Made by a program: the position numbers and the translations under genes. A stretch of 64,000 bases of DNA from Eubacteriales bacterium (GTDB lineage Bacteria; Bacillota; Clostridia; Lachnospirales; Lachnospiraceae): assembly GCA_030537195.1 (NCBI GenBank), contig JAUNOK010000013.1, positions 1 through 64,000 on the forward strand. The letters run 5' to 3'. Below, piece after piece: positions 51,770 through 61,900 of this stretch; the first letter of the stretch is position 1; each line of letters begins with the position of its first letter. The notes below the pieces were generated by a model, which worked only from the letters and a program-made list of their open reading frames with translations, made no database searches and was not told where the DNA came from.

Positions 51770-53350
51770 TTAGTATTCATTAGCAGAATAACTGCCTTCC
51801 GAACCAGTAACAGTATACACCTTACCGCTCGATGTATCAACGCCATATAAACCTGCTGTTGATGTAGAACCACTCTTTATTACATCATATCTGATAATAT
51901 ACATTTCATTATCACCAACTTTGGTTCTTGAAATATAGACGAAATTAACTCCTGAGCCATCTGCTGCCACGCTGTCTGATTTGAGTACCTTCCTAGATAT
52001 AAGAACACTCTTAAGCTGACTTTCTGCCTGACTGTATGTATATGTATTCTTTACCTCTACATTGTAATTTCTCTTAACTACAGTGCTGCTCTGCTCATGT
52101 TCATTGATTATAACAAATGCAATTACAGTATTACCAGCTGGCATATCAAATTCCCCGGTATACTCTGTTGATGAAGATGTTGGGGTTGTACCATCTGTTG
52201 TATAATATGCTTTGCATTTATCCGGAATGTTATTAATTCTAACTTTCTCTCCTGCAGAATATTTTCCTGACGCTGGACTTACATCTGGTGCAGAAGGCGC
52301 ACCATATTCTATAACATACTCAAGCTGGACCACACTGCTATATACTCCAATAGAGTTGACAGCAACAGCCTTTATCTTAGTTGTTCCTGTTTCAAGCTTA
52401 ATACCTGTTCCATCATACAATGTACTCTTGCTGTCCGGTTCTTTTCCGTCAGTTGTGTAATATACAACACAGCCAGAATCACATGTAAACTTAAGTTCCA
52501 CGTCATTATCATACGAACCTGATTCTTTAGATGGAACCGGTTCACTTACTATGTAATTCTTTACAGCATCTTTGCATTTGCCGTCCTGATATTTTCTTAT
52601 AAGCTTTGTAAGATTATCAGCATCTTCTCTCTTATAATAAATATCTGCCAATGCCTTAACAGCCTTTTCATAGTTCTCATCATATGAAAGAATATCTTTC
52701 AGTACATTAACAGCTTCATCCTCATTACCAGAACTCTCATAACATCTGTACAATGTGTACTTAAGATCAAGATTCTTCTTTCCTTCATTCTCTTTAGAAG
52801 CTTTACTAAGATATGAGGAAGCATCTCCATAATTACCTTCTTCATACAGTTTCATGCCTGTTTTATAATAATAATCATAATTCTGTTTACTTTTTTTATT
52901 AAGTGAACTAGCAACAATTATTATGATTATAATTACTAATGCCACCCCTGCACCTACTCCCGCAAGAATAAGCTTTGTCTTCTTATCCATAGGCTTCTTG
53001 GTTTTCTTATCAGTGACTTCCGTCTTATTGGCATTATCATTATCTGCAGGCTCATCAGTTTCATCATCATCTTCTTCAGAGAAGATATCATCGTCTTCCA
53101 TAATATCTTTCTGCTCATCATCAGCTGCTGAATAATTGTTTCTCTGCTCTCTTAATATCTCATCAGTTATCTGTGGAATAACCCTTGTTTTACCATCATT
53201 AATATCTACTGCCTTCATGTTAGAACCAGAAGGCTCATCATTCTTTCCTACAAGTGCCTTGGCTACTGTAGTTTCTTCTTCTACCATCTTCTGTAATGAC
53301 TTTTCAATCTCGTCCTCTATGCTTGTATCCTTTTTAAAATCATCTGGCAT
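51770..53350 (-). CDS. Membrane-anchored TPR protein with chitobiase C-terminal-like repeats
   Basis: 526 aa. Residues 1-120 are an acidic, probably disordered cytoplasmic region; a transmembrane helix follows at 126-149 (LAGVGAGVALVIIIIIIVAS). Outside are TPR-like helices (about 155-260: YYYKTGMKLYEEGNYGDASS, then YRCYESSGNEDEAVNVLKDI) and two tandem beta-sandwich repeats of the chitobiase/FN3-like kind (about 270-345 and 353-430) with CDSGCVVYYTTDGKEPDSKS and DKCKAYYTTDGTTPTSSSTE. A C-terminal domain of about 100 residues is unassigned. ATG behind GGAGG; it has its own promoter. It may be in one transcript with nfnA/gltA, which is 55 bp downstream, but no functional link is evident. Confidence 0.85.
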   Translation of the reverse strand: MPDDFKKDTSIEDEIEKSLQKMVEEETTVAKALVGKNDEPSGSNMKAVDINDGKTRVIPQITDEILREQRNNYSAADDEQKDIMEDDDIFSEEDDDETDEPADNDNANKTEVTDKKTKKPMDKKTKLILAGVGAGVALVIIIIIIVASSLNKKSKQNYDYYYKTGMKLYEEGNYGDASSYLSKASKENEGKKNLDLKYTLYRCYESSGNEDEAVNVLKDILSYDENYEKAVKALADIYYKREDADNLTKLIRKYQDGKCKDAVKNYIVSEPVPSKESGSYDNDVELKFTCDSGCVVYYTTDGKEPDSKSTLYDGTGIKLETGTTKIKAVAVNSIGVYSSVVQLEYVIEYGAPSAPDVSPASGKYSAGEKVRINNIPDKCKAYYTTDGTTPTSSSTEYTGEFDMPAGNTVIAFVIINEHEQSSTVVKRNYNVEVKNTYTYSQAESQLKSVLISRKVLKSDSVAADGSGVNFVYISRTKVGDNEMYIIRYDVIKSGSTSTAGLYGVDTSSGKVYTVTGSEGSYSANEY

Positions 53351-53383
53351 ATATAGACCTCCATACATATAAATAACATTTTG

Positions 53384-53412
53384 ATATTAACATATTGAAG
53401 AATATTAATCAA
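53384..53412 (-). promoter_or_regulatory. Promoter of the TPR protein gene
   Basis: Minus strand TTGATT, exactly 17 bases, TAATAT, about 35 bp upstream of the start codon. Confidence 0.7.
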
Positions 53413-53494
53413 TAAAATAGAATTTTATGATTTTTATTTTTGTTTAACTAATTATACACATTTTGCTCACATTTATCATGTATATTACTTAACA

Positions 53495-53567
53495 GATAGC
53501 AAAGAGAATTCTTTCTATCTCCCCCTCATATTTTTTAAAAAGGAGATGTTGACCGCATCTCCTTTTT
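53495..53567 (+). ncRNA. Candidate small RNA or leader attenuator upstream of the PfkB gene
   Basis: The 369-bp gap 53351-53719 has no gene. Its middle has a hairpin at 53495-53519 (GATAG-c-AAAGA / TCTTT-CTATC), a C/U-rich linker, and a terminator hairpin at 53537-53567 (AAGGAGATG / CATCTCCTT) ending in TTTTTT. An ATCTCC copy in the linker (near 53517-53522) could pair with the same GGAGAT and form an alternative, antiterminator-like fold. A TATATT at 53481-53486 could be a -10, but no good -35 is seen. The terminator also works on the other strand. An RNA of about 80 bases is a guess. Confidence 0.35.
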
Positions 53568-53674
53568 TATTTGGATTTACACTATTCTTTTGTCAAACAC
53601 TGAGATATTTTATCATATTTCTTTTAAAACATAGAAAAGATTAGGCAAAAATGATGGAATTAATCAGATTAATA

Positions 53675-53683
53675 TGGTAAAAT
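53675..53683 (+). promoter_or_regulatory. Extended -10 promoter of the PfkB kinase gene
   Basis: TGGTAAAAT on the plus strand, 36 bp upstream of the ATG, with GGAGG between. No -35 consensus; the extended -10 compensates. Confidence 0.55.
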
Positions 53684-53719
53684 GTTGTAGCAATAAAATA
53701 TTTTGGAGGTATCTAAACA

Positions 53720-54832
53720 ATGAAATTAAATTTAAGACCAGCTGAAGAGTGTACTTTTGACGCTGTATCATTAGGTGAAGTTATGCTTCGTCTTGATCCA
53801 GGTGAAGGCAGAATCCGTACAGCAAGAAGCTTTAGAGCATGGGAAGGTGGCGGAGAATATAACGTTATCCGTGGTCTTCACAAGTGCTTTGGTATGAGAA
53901 CTGCTGTTATCACATCATTCGCTGACAACGAAGTAGGTCTTCTTATGAAGGACTTCATCGAGCAGGGTGGCGTTGATACATCACTTATCTGCTGGAAGAA
54001 GACAGACGGTATCGGACGTCTTTGCAGAAACGGTCTCAACTTCACAGAGAGAGGATTTGGTATCCGTGGTGCTAAGGGTTGCTCTGATAGAGCTAACACA
54101 GCTATTTCTCAGGCTACTCCAGAAGATTTCGATTTCGATTACATCTTCAAGAACAAGAGCGATGGTGGTTTAGGTGTTCGTTGGTTACATACAGGCGGTA
54201 TCTACGCTGCTCTTTCTGAGCAGGCTTGCGAGACTGTTATTGCAGCTTGTAAGGCAGCTAAGAAGTACGGTACAATCGTATCTTACGATCTTAACTACAG
54301 ACCATCTATGTGGGAAGCTATTGGCGGTTTAGCTAAGGCTCAGGAAGTTAATAAGGAAGTTGCTAAGTATGTTGACGTTATGATCGGTAACGAAGAAGAC
54401 TTCACAGCTTGCCTTGGTTTCGAAATCGAAGGTAACGATGAGAACCTTAAGACTCTTAACCTTGATGGTTACAAGAAGATGATCAACGAAGCTGCTGCTA
54501 CATACCCTAACTTCAAGGCTGTTGCTACAACACTTCGTCAGGTTAAGACAGCTACAGTTAATGACTGGTCAGCAATCTGCTGGGCTGATGGAGAAATCTA
54601 CAAGGCTGCTCAGTATGATGGTCTTGAGATCATGGATAGAGTTGGTGGCGGAGATTCATTCGCTTCAGGTCTTGTATATGGTCTTATGACATTCGAAGAT
54701 GCTGAGAAGGCTGTTAACTACGGTGCAGCTCACGGTGCATTAGCTATGACAACACCTGGTGATACAACAATGGCTTCTCTTAAGGAAGTTGAAGGTATCG
54801 TTGGTGGTGCTGGCGCAAGAGTTCAGAGATAA
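53720..54832 (+). CDS. PfkB-family sugar kinase, possibly 2-keto-3-deoxygluconate kinase
   Basis: 370 aa. N-terminal VSLGEVMLRLDPGEGRIRTA, an EGGGEYNVIRGL block (the PfkB glycine motif), VDTSLICWKKTDGIGRL, then VSYDLNYRPSMWE and the C-terminal signature DRVGGGDSFASGLVYG with the catalytic aspartate in GGGDS. The substrate is inferred from overall resemblance to KdgK-type kinases; fructokinase or another 2-keto sugar is possible. Codon use is strikingly biased (GGT, CTT, AAC, AAG, CGT) compared with neighbours, which suggests a very highly expressed gene. It is followed by a strong terminator and is monocistronic. KDG kinase would fit a pectin- or uronate-degrading gut bacterium. Confidence 0.85.
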   Translation: MKLNLRPAEECTFDAVSLGEVMLRLDPGEGRIRTARSFRAWEGGGEYNVIRGLHKCFGMRTAVITSFADNEVGLLMKDFIEQGGVDTSLICWKKTDGIGRLCRNGLNFTERGFGIRGAKGCSDRANTAISQATPEDFDFDYIFKNKSDGGLGVRWLHTGGIYAALSEQACETVIAACKAAKKYGTIVSYDLNYRPSMWEAIGGLAKAQEVNKEVAKYVDVMIGNEEDFTACLGFEIEGNDENLKTLNLDGYKKMINEAAATYPNFKAVATTLRQVKTATVNDWSAICWADGEIYKAAQYDGLEIMDRVGGGDSFASGLVYGLMTFEDAEKAVNYGAAHGALAMTTPGDTTMASLKEVEGIVGGAGARVQR

Positions 54833-54866
54833 TCTATTTAATTCATAATTTGGATTCTAACGAAAT

Positions 54867-54900
54867 AAAGAGTTGTCCGGTTTACCGGGCAACTCTTTTT
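54867..54900 (+). terminator. Rho-independent terminator after the PfkB kinase gene
   Basis: AAAGAGTTGTCCGG / CCGGGCAACTCTTT hairpin with a U run directly on the plus strand. Confidence 0.9.
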
Positions 54901-54940
54901 ATATTGCTTGATATTTAATTATTAGTTACATGTACACTCT

Positions 54941-55390
54941 CTATCTGTATGAAATAGTGAATACAAGTGTATCTGTATATGTACCAGCATATGCTTTATC
55001 CCAGTCTGATTTATCAATAAGTAATGTAAGCATTGTATTATCATAATTTTCTGTATAAGACACTGATTTGAATTCTTTATCTCCATTCATAAGCTTGTAA
55101 GGAATTGTCTTTGATGTATCTTTACTGTTCTTAAGTTTACCACTTGCATCTACAGACACATTTACACTCTTATCCGGTTCCAGTCTTACATTCTCGATTG
55201 TAATCTTTCCAAGGCTGGCTGACTGCTCTCCACTTTTTATAGTTGTATTGGCAGGAATTGTAACCATGTATGTAGGATCAACAGATACACTTACCGTTGT
55301 CTGTTTGGTATCTGAATCCTGTGCCATAACAGAAGTAAAGCTTCCTAATATGAACATTGTACTAAGTAAAACTGCTGTGAATTTTCTCAT
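54941..55390 (-). CDS. Secreted beta-sandwich protein with IPA...YAGTYTD module (149 aa)
   Basis: Sec signal peptide (MRKFTAVLLSTMFILGSFTS, then VMAQ, cleaved near residue 23) followed by a single beta-rich domain: VDPTYMVTIPANTTIKSGEQ, GKITIENVRLEPDKSVNVSV, then DASGKLKN and the ending AYAGTYTDTLVFTISYR. It has no membrane anchor, LPXTG or cell-wall binding motif. The same module, from IPA to AGTYTD, occurs at residues about 115-223 of the giant protein upstream in this operon. The ending resembles that of spore-coat-U/fimbrial or WxL-like beta sandwiches. Function unknown; last gene of the surface locus. Confidence 0.8.
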   Translation of the reverse strand: MRKFTAVLLSTMFILGSFTSVMAQDSDTKQTTVSVSVDPTYMVTIPANTTIKSGEQSASLGKITIENVRLEPDKSVNVSVDASGKLKNSKDTSKTIPYKLMNGDKEFKSVSYTENYDNTMLTLLIDKSDWDKAYAGTYTDTLVFTISYR

Positions 55391-55424
55391 AATAGCCTCC
55401 GTTCTTCATTAATTAATGATGTAT

Positions 55425-55916
55425 TTATTTTGCAACCAGAACTGTCTCAACATTAGCACCATTCATTGCCTTACCATCTGTAAGCGATGCTGTGCTGATC
55501 TTAATTACCGCATTATGCTCTCCTGCTGCAAGTCCATGATTAAGTTTTACATTAGTTATAGCTTTACCCGGTTCAACCATATCTGACTTGTATATTGTTT
55601 CATTGGTATCTGATAAAACTATCTCAAATGTAAAGTAACATGGATTTCCATCCGGATTATAAAGATTCATTGTTACATTTTCTTTATCTGCATCAACAGT
55701 AATTGAAGGATATCCAGGAATTCTTATAGCCTGTCCCTGCCCTCCTGCTGAATTATCATTATCCTGTATATCTCCTGCCTCAGAATCGAGTGTAGGATTA
55801 AACTTATCATCATTACGTCTGTTCTTATTCATAAACAATACCGAAACCAGTATCGCTACAATCGCACACAGTACTATTATTACTGCAATCATCATTTTAT
55901 TCTTTGATATCTTCAT
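55425..55916 (-). CDS. Membrane-anchored beta-sandwich protein (163 aa)
   Basis: ATG at 55914-55916 behind GGGAGGG; an upstream 12-codon extension is rejected. N-terminal transmembrane helix (MMIAVIIVLCAIVAILVSVL) followed by an Asn/Asp-rich linker and one extracytoplasmic beta domain: IRIPGYPSITVDADKENVTM, NLYNPDGNPCYFTFEIVLSD, then ETIYKSDMVEPGKAITNVKL, NHGLAAGEHNAVIKIST and a short tail NGANVETVLVAK. I know similar proteins in Lachnospiraceae surface loci, sometimes misnamed as methyltransferases, but no established function. It lies between the secreted module gene and the giant gene. Confidence 0.78.
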   Translation of the reverse strand: MKISKNKMMIAVIIVLCAIVAILVSVLFMNKNRRNDDKFNPTLDSEAGDIQDNDNSAGGQGQAIRIPGYPSITVDADKENVTMNLYNPDGNPCYFTFEIVLSDTNETIYKSDMVEPGKAITNVKLNHGLAAGEHNAVIKISTASLTDGKAMNGANVETVLVAK

Positions 55917-55977
55917 CTGAATCCCTCCCAGGAATTCATACAGACCGGTCATATGACCAGCCTGTACGAACTATTAA

Positions 55978-58900
55978 TTAGTTAAATCTTACGCTGACCC
56001 TGATATTGCTTAAATCATACTTATCAGATCCAGTGCCATGCGCATCAAATCTGTAGCATACAGCATCAATATCGTTAAGACTTATAGTGTACGTATGTGT
56101 CATTGTCTTATTGTTATTCTTCTTAAGATCCACATCTTCTTCACGCCATCCAGTCCATGCCTTATTAGAATTCTTTCTGTATGTAGTATCTACATCCGCA
56201 TATCCATCATCTACCATCTTAATGTTATAACTGATTGTAATAGTCATTGTACTACAATATTTCTTTATCTCATTTAAAGATATACCATCCATGAAGATAG
56301 AATTGGTTCGTGTATATCCACTTGTTGAAGTTCCTGATGCTCCATCTATGAAGAAATGTAACTTTACAGGTTCTTCCTTTGAGTTGTCTGTTACACGGTA
56401 AGAATATGGATGATTGTAAGTGAATGTCCTGTTAAGACTCCAGCTTGCATACAGTGTAACTGTGCCTTCACCTATAAGATTATCAGCTGATGCACCCGGT
56501 ACATATGTGACAGTACCTCCATCTTCAACACACCATCCAAGGAATGTGTATCCGTATCTTGTTGCTGTTGGAAGCTGATACTTCTTATCGTATGTAAATG
56601 TACGGTCTGCAATTGCATCACCATTCTTAGTATCAAAATGTACTGTATAATTATTAGCTGTCCATACAGGATATAAAGTAATTCTTTCATTATCTCCTGC
56701 AGCAAGTCCGCTGATAACCTCACTGTCACCATACGCCTTATCTGCTCCTGCCTTTAATGACCAGCCTGCAAATGTATATCCTGTTCTCTTGAACTTATTA
56801 GCACTGATAGATACTCTGTCAGTATATTTAAGATTCATGTCTTCCATAGAGCCTGTAGTTCCATCTCCATATGGGATAAACTGGATAGTATAACTGTTTT
56901 CTTTCCAGTTAGCTGTAAACTCTCTGTCTCCTGTAGAACCTGTTGTTATTACCGGATTCATCTGTGTTCCATCAATACCTGTTCCGCTCCAGCCAAGGAA
57001 TGTATAACCTGTACGCTTAGGTCTCTCAAGAGTAATAACCGGACTGTCAACCTCATATGTATCCGGATTATCTGCTGTACCACCGTCAAGATTGTAAGTG
57101 ATATTATATACATCTTTACTCCACTGTGCAGTTAATACCATATTACCAGCAGGCATATACTCAGGAATATCATTGTCCCATCCGGTGAATGTATATCCCT
57201 TCTTAACTGGAATCTCGCTGATATCCAGTTTAGTATTATAATCCTGTGTTACAGGTGCAATATCATTACCGCCATCAGTATTAAAGCTGATTGTGTACTG
57301 GTTGATACTCCATGTGGCAACATAAGTAATATCCCTGTCAGGCATCTCACTTACGATATCCTCATTCCAGCCTGTGAATGTATATCCTGTTCTTTCAGGA
57401 TTAATAACATCAATCTTAGTTCCATACATGTAATCGTATACTATATCGTCCTGTCCGTTATCTAGTACAAGAACCATTCTGTGTACATTACGTCTATAGA
57501 AATATCTTACAACAGTTGTACCCTCTCCATTAACAATGGCAGTCTGTACTTCTGGTGAAGTGAATCCTTCCATATACTTAACTTCTGGTGTAACTTCACT
57601 GTCAGTATCTGCTGTATATACATTTCTGTCATATAACTCGTATCCATTGCCATCAAGCTTTTCAATGAGATGTTCTACTGTGTAATTAACTTTGCCAGCC
57701 TCCCATTTTGCATATAATGTAATATTATCCGCTGGCATTACTCCGTCAAACTCATCTATACATTCTTTATCAGTATACCATCCTACAAATGCATATCCTG
57801 CTCTTACCGGAACTGGTGTGATAACACCTGCTCCCCATCTTGCAGTAATGTTCTCTCTGTTCACAGTTCCACCCATAGGATTAAATTCTATGTTAAATGT
57901 GTTTCTGTCATAACGTACTTTAAATGTAAGGCTTCCATCTGCTGTAACAACATCTGACGGTAATTCTTCTGAAAGATGGTAAAGACTGTTATCATACCAT
58001 TCTCTGTCAGCTGTTACTGTCTGTCCTGTTGTTCCTTTACTAATCTTGGCTTTATCAAGCTCATAGCCACCATTCGCATCTTCAAGATAATATTTTGTTG
58101 TATATACTACATCGTCAGATTCTTTCCATACTGCCGTATAAGTTGTATCCTTTGCAGGAACTGTCTGTGTAACAGCAGGCTCCCATCCGACGAATTCATA
58201 ACCTGGTCTGTATACATTAGGTGTTGGCATCAGCGTTCCATATGTATACTGTCCTTCTGATACAATCTCTCCTTCTGATACGAATTTGATATTGTACTTG
58301 TTTCTTGCATAATAGTAATTAATTGTTGTGCTTCCATCAGCATTAACAATCTGTGATAATACTGCCGGAGTTGCAAATCCACTTCTTACGTCAGGCTTTG
58401 GTGAAACCTTTTCGTCTGTCTTGGCAGTTTCCTGTCTTGTTGACCATACACTGTATACACCATCTGTTCCCTCAACATAATCAACAACATTATAAGTTGT
58501 ATCTGCTGCTTCCCACTTGGCATATACAATTCTGTCTTCATTAGGCATTACATCAGGAACATTGTATTTCTTTGTCAATGCCTCATCTGTGTACCAGCCT
58601 GCAAATGTATATCCCTGTTTAACAGGATCTTCCGGCTTGGTAATCTGTCTGCCATATTTAGCTACAATTGCATCTACTACAGAACCGCCGTTAGTCTGGA
58701 ATGCAATATAGTAACCATCTCTTAAATTATCCCAGTGAAGAGATATCTTTCTTGTAATTGGTCTGGTGTTAAATGAACCCTTCTGGTTCTTCCATGTAAT
58801 TATCATTTCTCCATCCTGCTGAGGCTCACTGCCCGGATCAACTGCAATTATGTTAGTATCCGGATCATATGAGAATGCCGGATTAGTCATTGTTATTACA

Positions 58901-61900
58901 TAATATCTGTCACTGTCATCATATATTTTTCTGAAATATTCATCGTTCTCGTCAAGACCTTCTTTCATATCCAGATACTGCATTTCAAAATATGTATCCG
59001 GAAGTCTTACAGTCTTGACATCTCTTTTCATCTTGACATCTTTGACAGAATCCTGATCGTATGAGAAATCACATACATTTTCAACTACACCAACGCTGTA
59101 CAGAGGCCACTGCTTTTCAAAGAGTGTAGGATTATAACTGAAAGTTCCTGCCAGTGCCTGTGCCAGGAATTTGACTTCCATATACATACCAATCTCCATA
59201 TATATAGCACCCATTGAACTTGAAGTTCTGCCCTGTGATGCAGTATATTTGAGCTGGTAGTACAGATAGCCCCATACCTGTGCATAGCCTCCGACCTCTG
59301 CCGTGAAACCTACACTGGCAAGCTTCGTTGATATCAGTCCTATAGAAACGCTGAGTCTTATACCTGCACGGATTCCAATTGTTCCAATAGCATATACTGA
59401 GAACTCGTACTGTTCCTCGCATAAGTCAATAGTGTCACTTGTTACCTTTCTGTCAAATACCATAATGCTGTAGACATATCTTTTAGCATTCTTATACCAG
59501 TATGTCATGCCCATGGATATGTTGACATTAGCTGAAACAACGAATTCAATCTTGAATTCAATATCAATTATTCCGATTACACGGACATGTGATTCTGTTA
59601 AAGACTTGGTATAAAGGTCAACCCAGTCAGCCTCATCATCAAGCATGTCTGAATATCTCTCAGCAAGGCTCTTTGCAACCGATATCTCTTTATTCTCTCC
59701 GGCGTCACCAAGTTCTTCCAGTCGGGTAGACATATCAGAATTATCAGATATGTACGTCGTTCCGAGCTCCATCATGCTCTTTAACTCTTCCGCAATTCCG
59801 TTAATTGCTTCATCAAGCTTTGATGAGCTTTCTGCGTCATCATCCTCAGCAGTTCTTACATTAACATTAAAGTTAATTCCTGTGTAATCATACAGATCAA
59901 GTGAAACTGCTACACGGTAATCATCAATATATGGGAATATTCCCCATACCTTCCAGATTGCCTTACCGCTTACATTAATATTAATCTTAACTTCCTGTTC
60001 AAATGTAGCAGAAACAATTACTTTCATATTAGAGAATGAAATCTCAACCCCTATATCAAGAGCAAGTCTTAATCCGCTTACATTATCAAAATGCTTTAAA
60101 CCAGTTGAAAGCTCTGCTCTTACATGGTCAAGCTTTATTGTTGGTTTCTTGCTGCCATATATAGCTATCTCACTGTTTCCGCTGTCAGCTGTATATAATC
60201 CGTCAACAGAAACAATGCTGATATCTGCATTCATGGTCTGTGAAAGGTAATCCTGAAGTTCCTGATAAGAATCAGTTCTTACAACAGCCTGTGCAACCTC
60301 ATCAACAACACTCTGTGCAAATCCACTGTCAACAGCCTGCTGTTCAACACTCTGCTCAATGCTCCTGACATCCTGATTCTGTAATATGCTCTCGCCTTTT
60401 ACATTATCAGTCTGGTATACATCCATCGCTGCCTGTACTTCATCCCATGTTACTTTTCTATAAGCTATTATATAATCTGCATTATCTGCTGATACATTAG
60501 TTATAATGGCGTACTGTACCTGATTATCACCTGATTCATAAAGAGCAAGATAATCACCTGCATCTACTGTTGTATCTTCATCCAGACCAAGTCCGGCATA
60601 TGGGCTGTCTGCTCCATAGGTCATCTTGCTCTGTGATACCGTAATACTGTCATTATCAGGATCATTATCCTTATCATCAGCAACATTAACAGGAAGAACA
60701 TCTGGAACGAAAAGAATCTCCTCTGCTGCCATTCCTCTGTATGAATATTCATTGCCATTAACTGATGTTATCTCAAAAAACGAAACGTCTTCATCTGAGA
60801 TTACATTGCCATCCATCTGTGGAACTACATCACCGTCATAGACTGCAATCTTATCACCAACGAAAAGTGAACTGTCTGAATATGTAAAATTACCTGTTGT
60901 CTTAGTTGCTTCCTGACTAACTGTGCCATCTGAACCAACTGTCATAACTGTTACAGAAATCTTATCTGTTCTCTCTCCATTAACAAAAAGATTACTTAAA
61001 CTTCCTGAACTTATATACTTAATATCATCGCCAAGATTTACATTCTTTACATCTGGCTTATATACTGTGAAATCATATTCTCTTATTGTTGAATCATAGC
61101 CTGTGAAGAAAAGTCTGTCATCTGAAAGTTCAAGACGATATCCACATCCCTCCTGCCATGAGCCATTACATTTTATTATAAATGTATATGCCCCGTCATC
61201 TAACACATTGCCCGTAACAACATCTATTGAAGGTTCGTCAGAAGAATCACTTACATTCTTAATTGTTAAATTATTCTTTACATCTTCTTTAGTTAACTTA
61301 CCTGTTTTATCTGTTACTGTAATTGTAAATCCTTTGGCATCAACGTCATAACTTCTTGCATATGTATCAATACTTACAGTCTTAAGTTCCTGCTCATCAA
61401 CCCATGATGCATACAGAACAACATCACTTAAAAGTCTGTCGCTTCGCTTAACATAATTCGTACACGCTGAATCGTAGCACCAGCCTAAGAATGTAGCACC
61501 AGCCTTTCCCGGAACCGGAAGATCTGAAAGCTTTGTTCCAGCTTCATATACTGACTGCTTCAGTTCAATCTCTCTGTTCTGATCATCTTTCTCCCCAGAA
61601 TAAAGAGTTCCACCATTAGTCTCATACTTAATATTGTATCTTGTTGTTTCAAATGTAATATCAAATGTAAGGTTATCAGTATAAGTTCCTGCATACCTGG
61701 GAACTTCTAACAATCTTGTCATATATTTTCTTGTATTATCCCTGCCAGTAGCTGTAAGTTCTGTTATTACTGAATTGTTAACAAGCGACATCTTAGTATC
61801 GTCATTATACAGCTCATATCCTAACCTGATATCTCCATTCATCAGGTTCCATTCATTATTAGAATAAACAGAAACACTTACTTTATCTTTCTCATACAAA

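Noticed and set aside
61103..61351. Plus-strand 82-codon frame
   Set aside because: Antisense to a repeat region of the giant gene; Ser/Thr-rich composition typical of shadow frames; no ribosome binding site.
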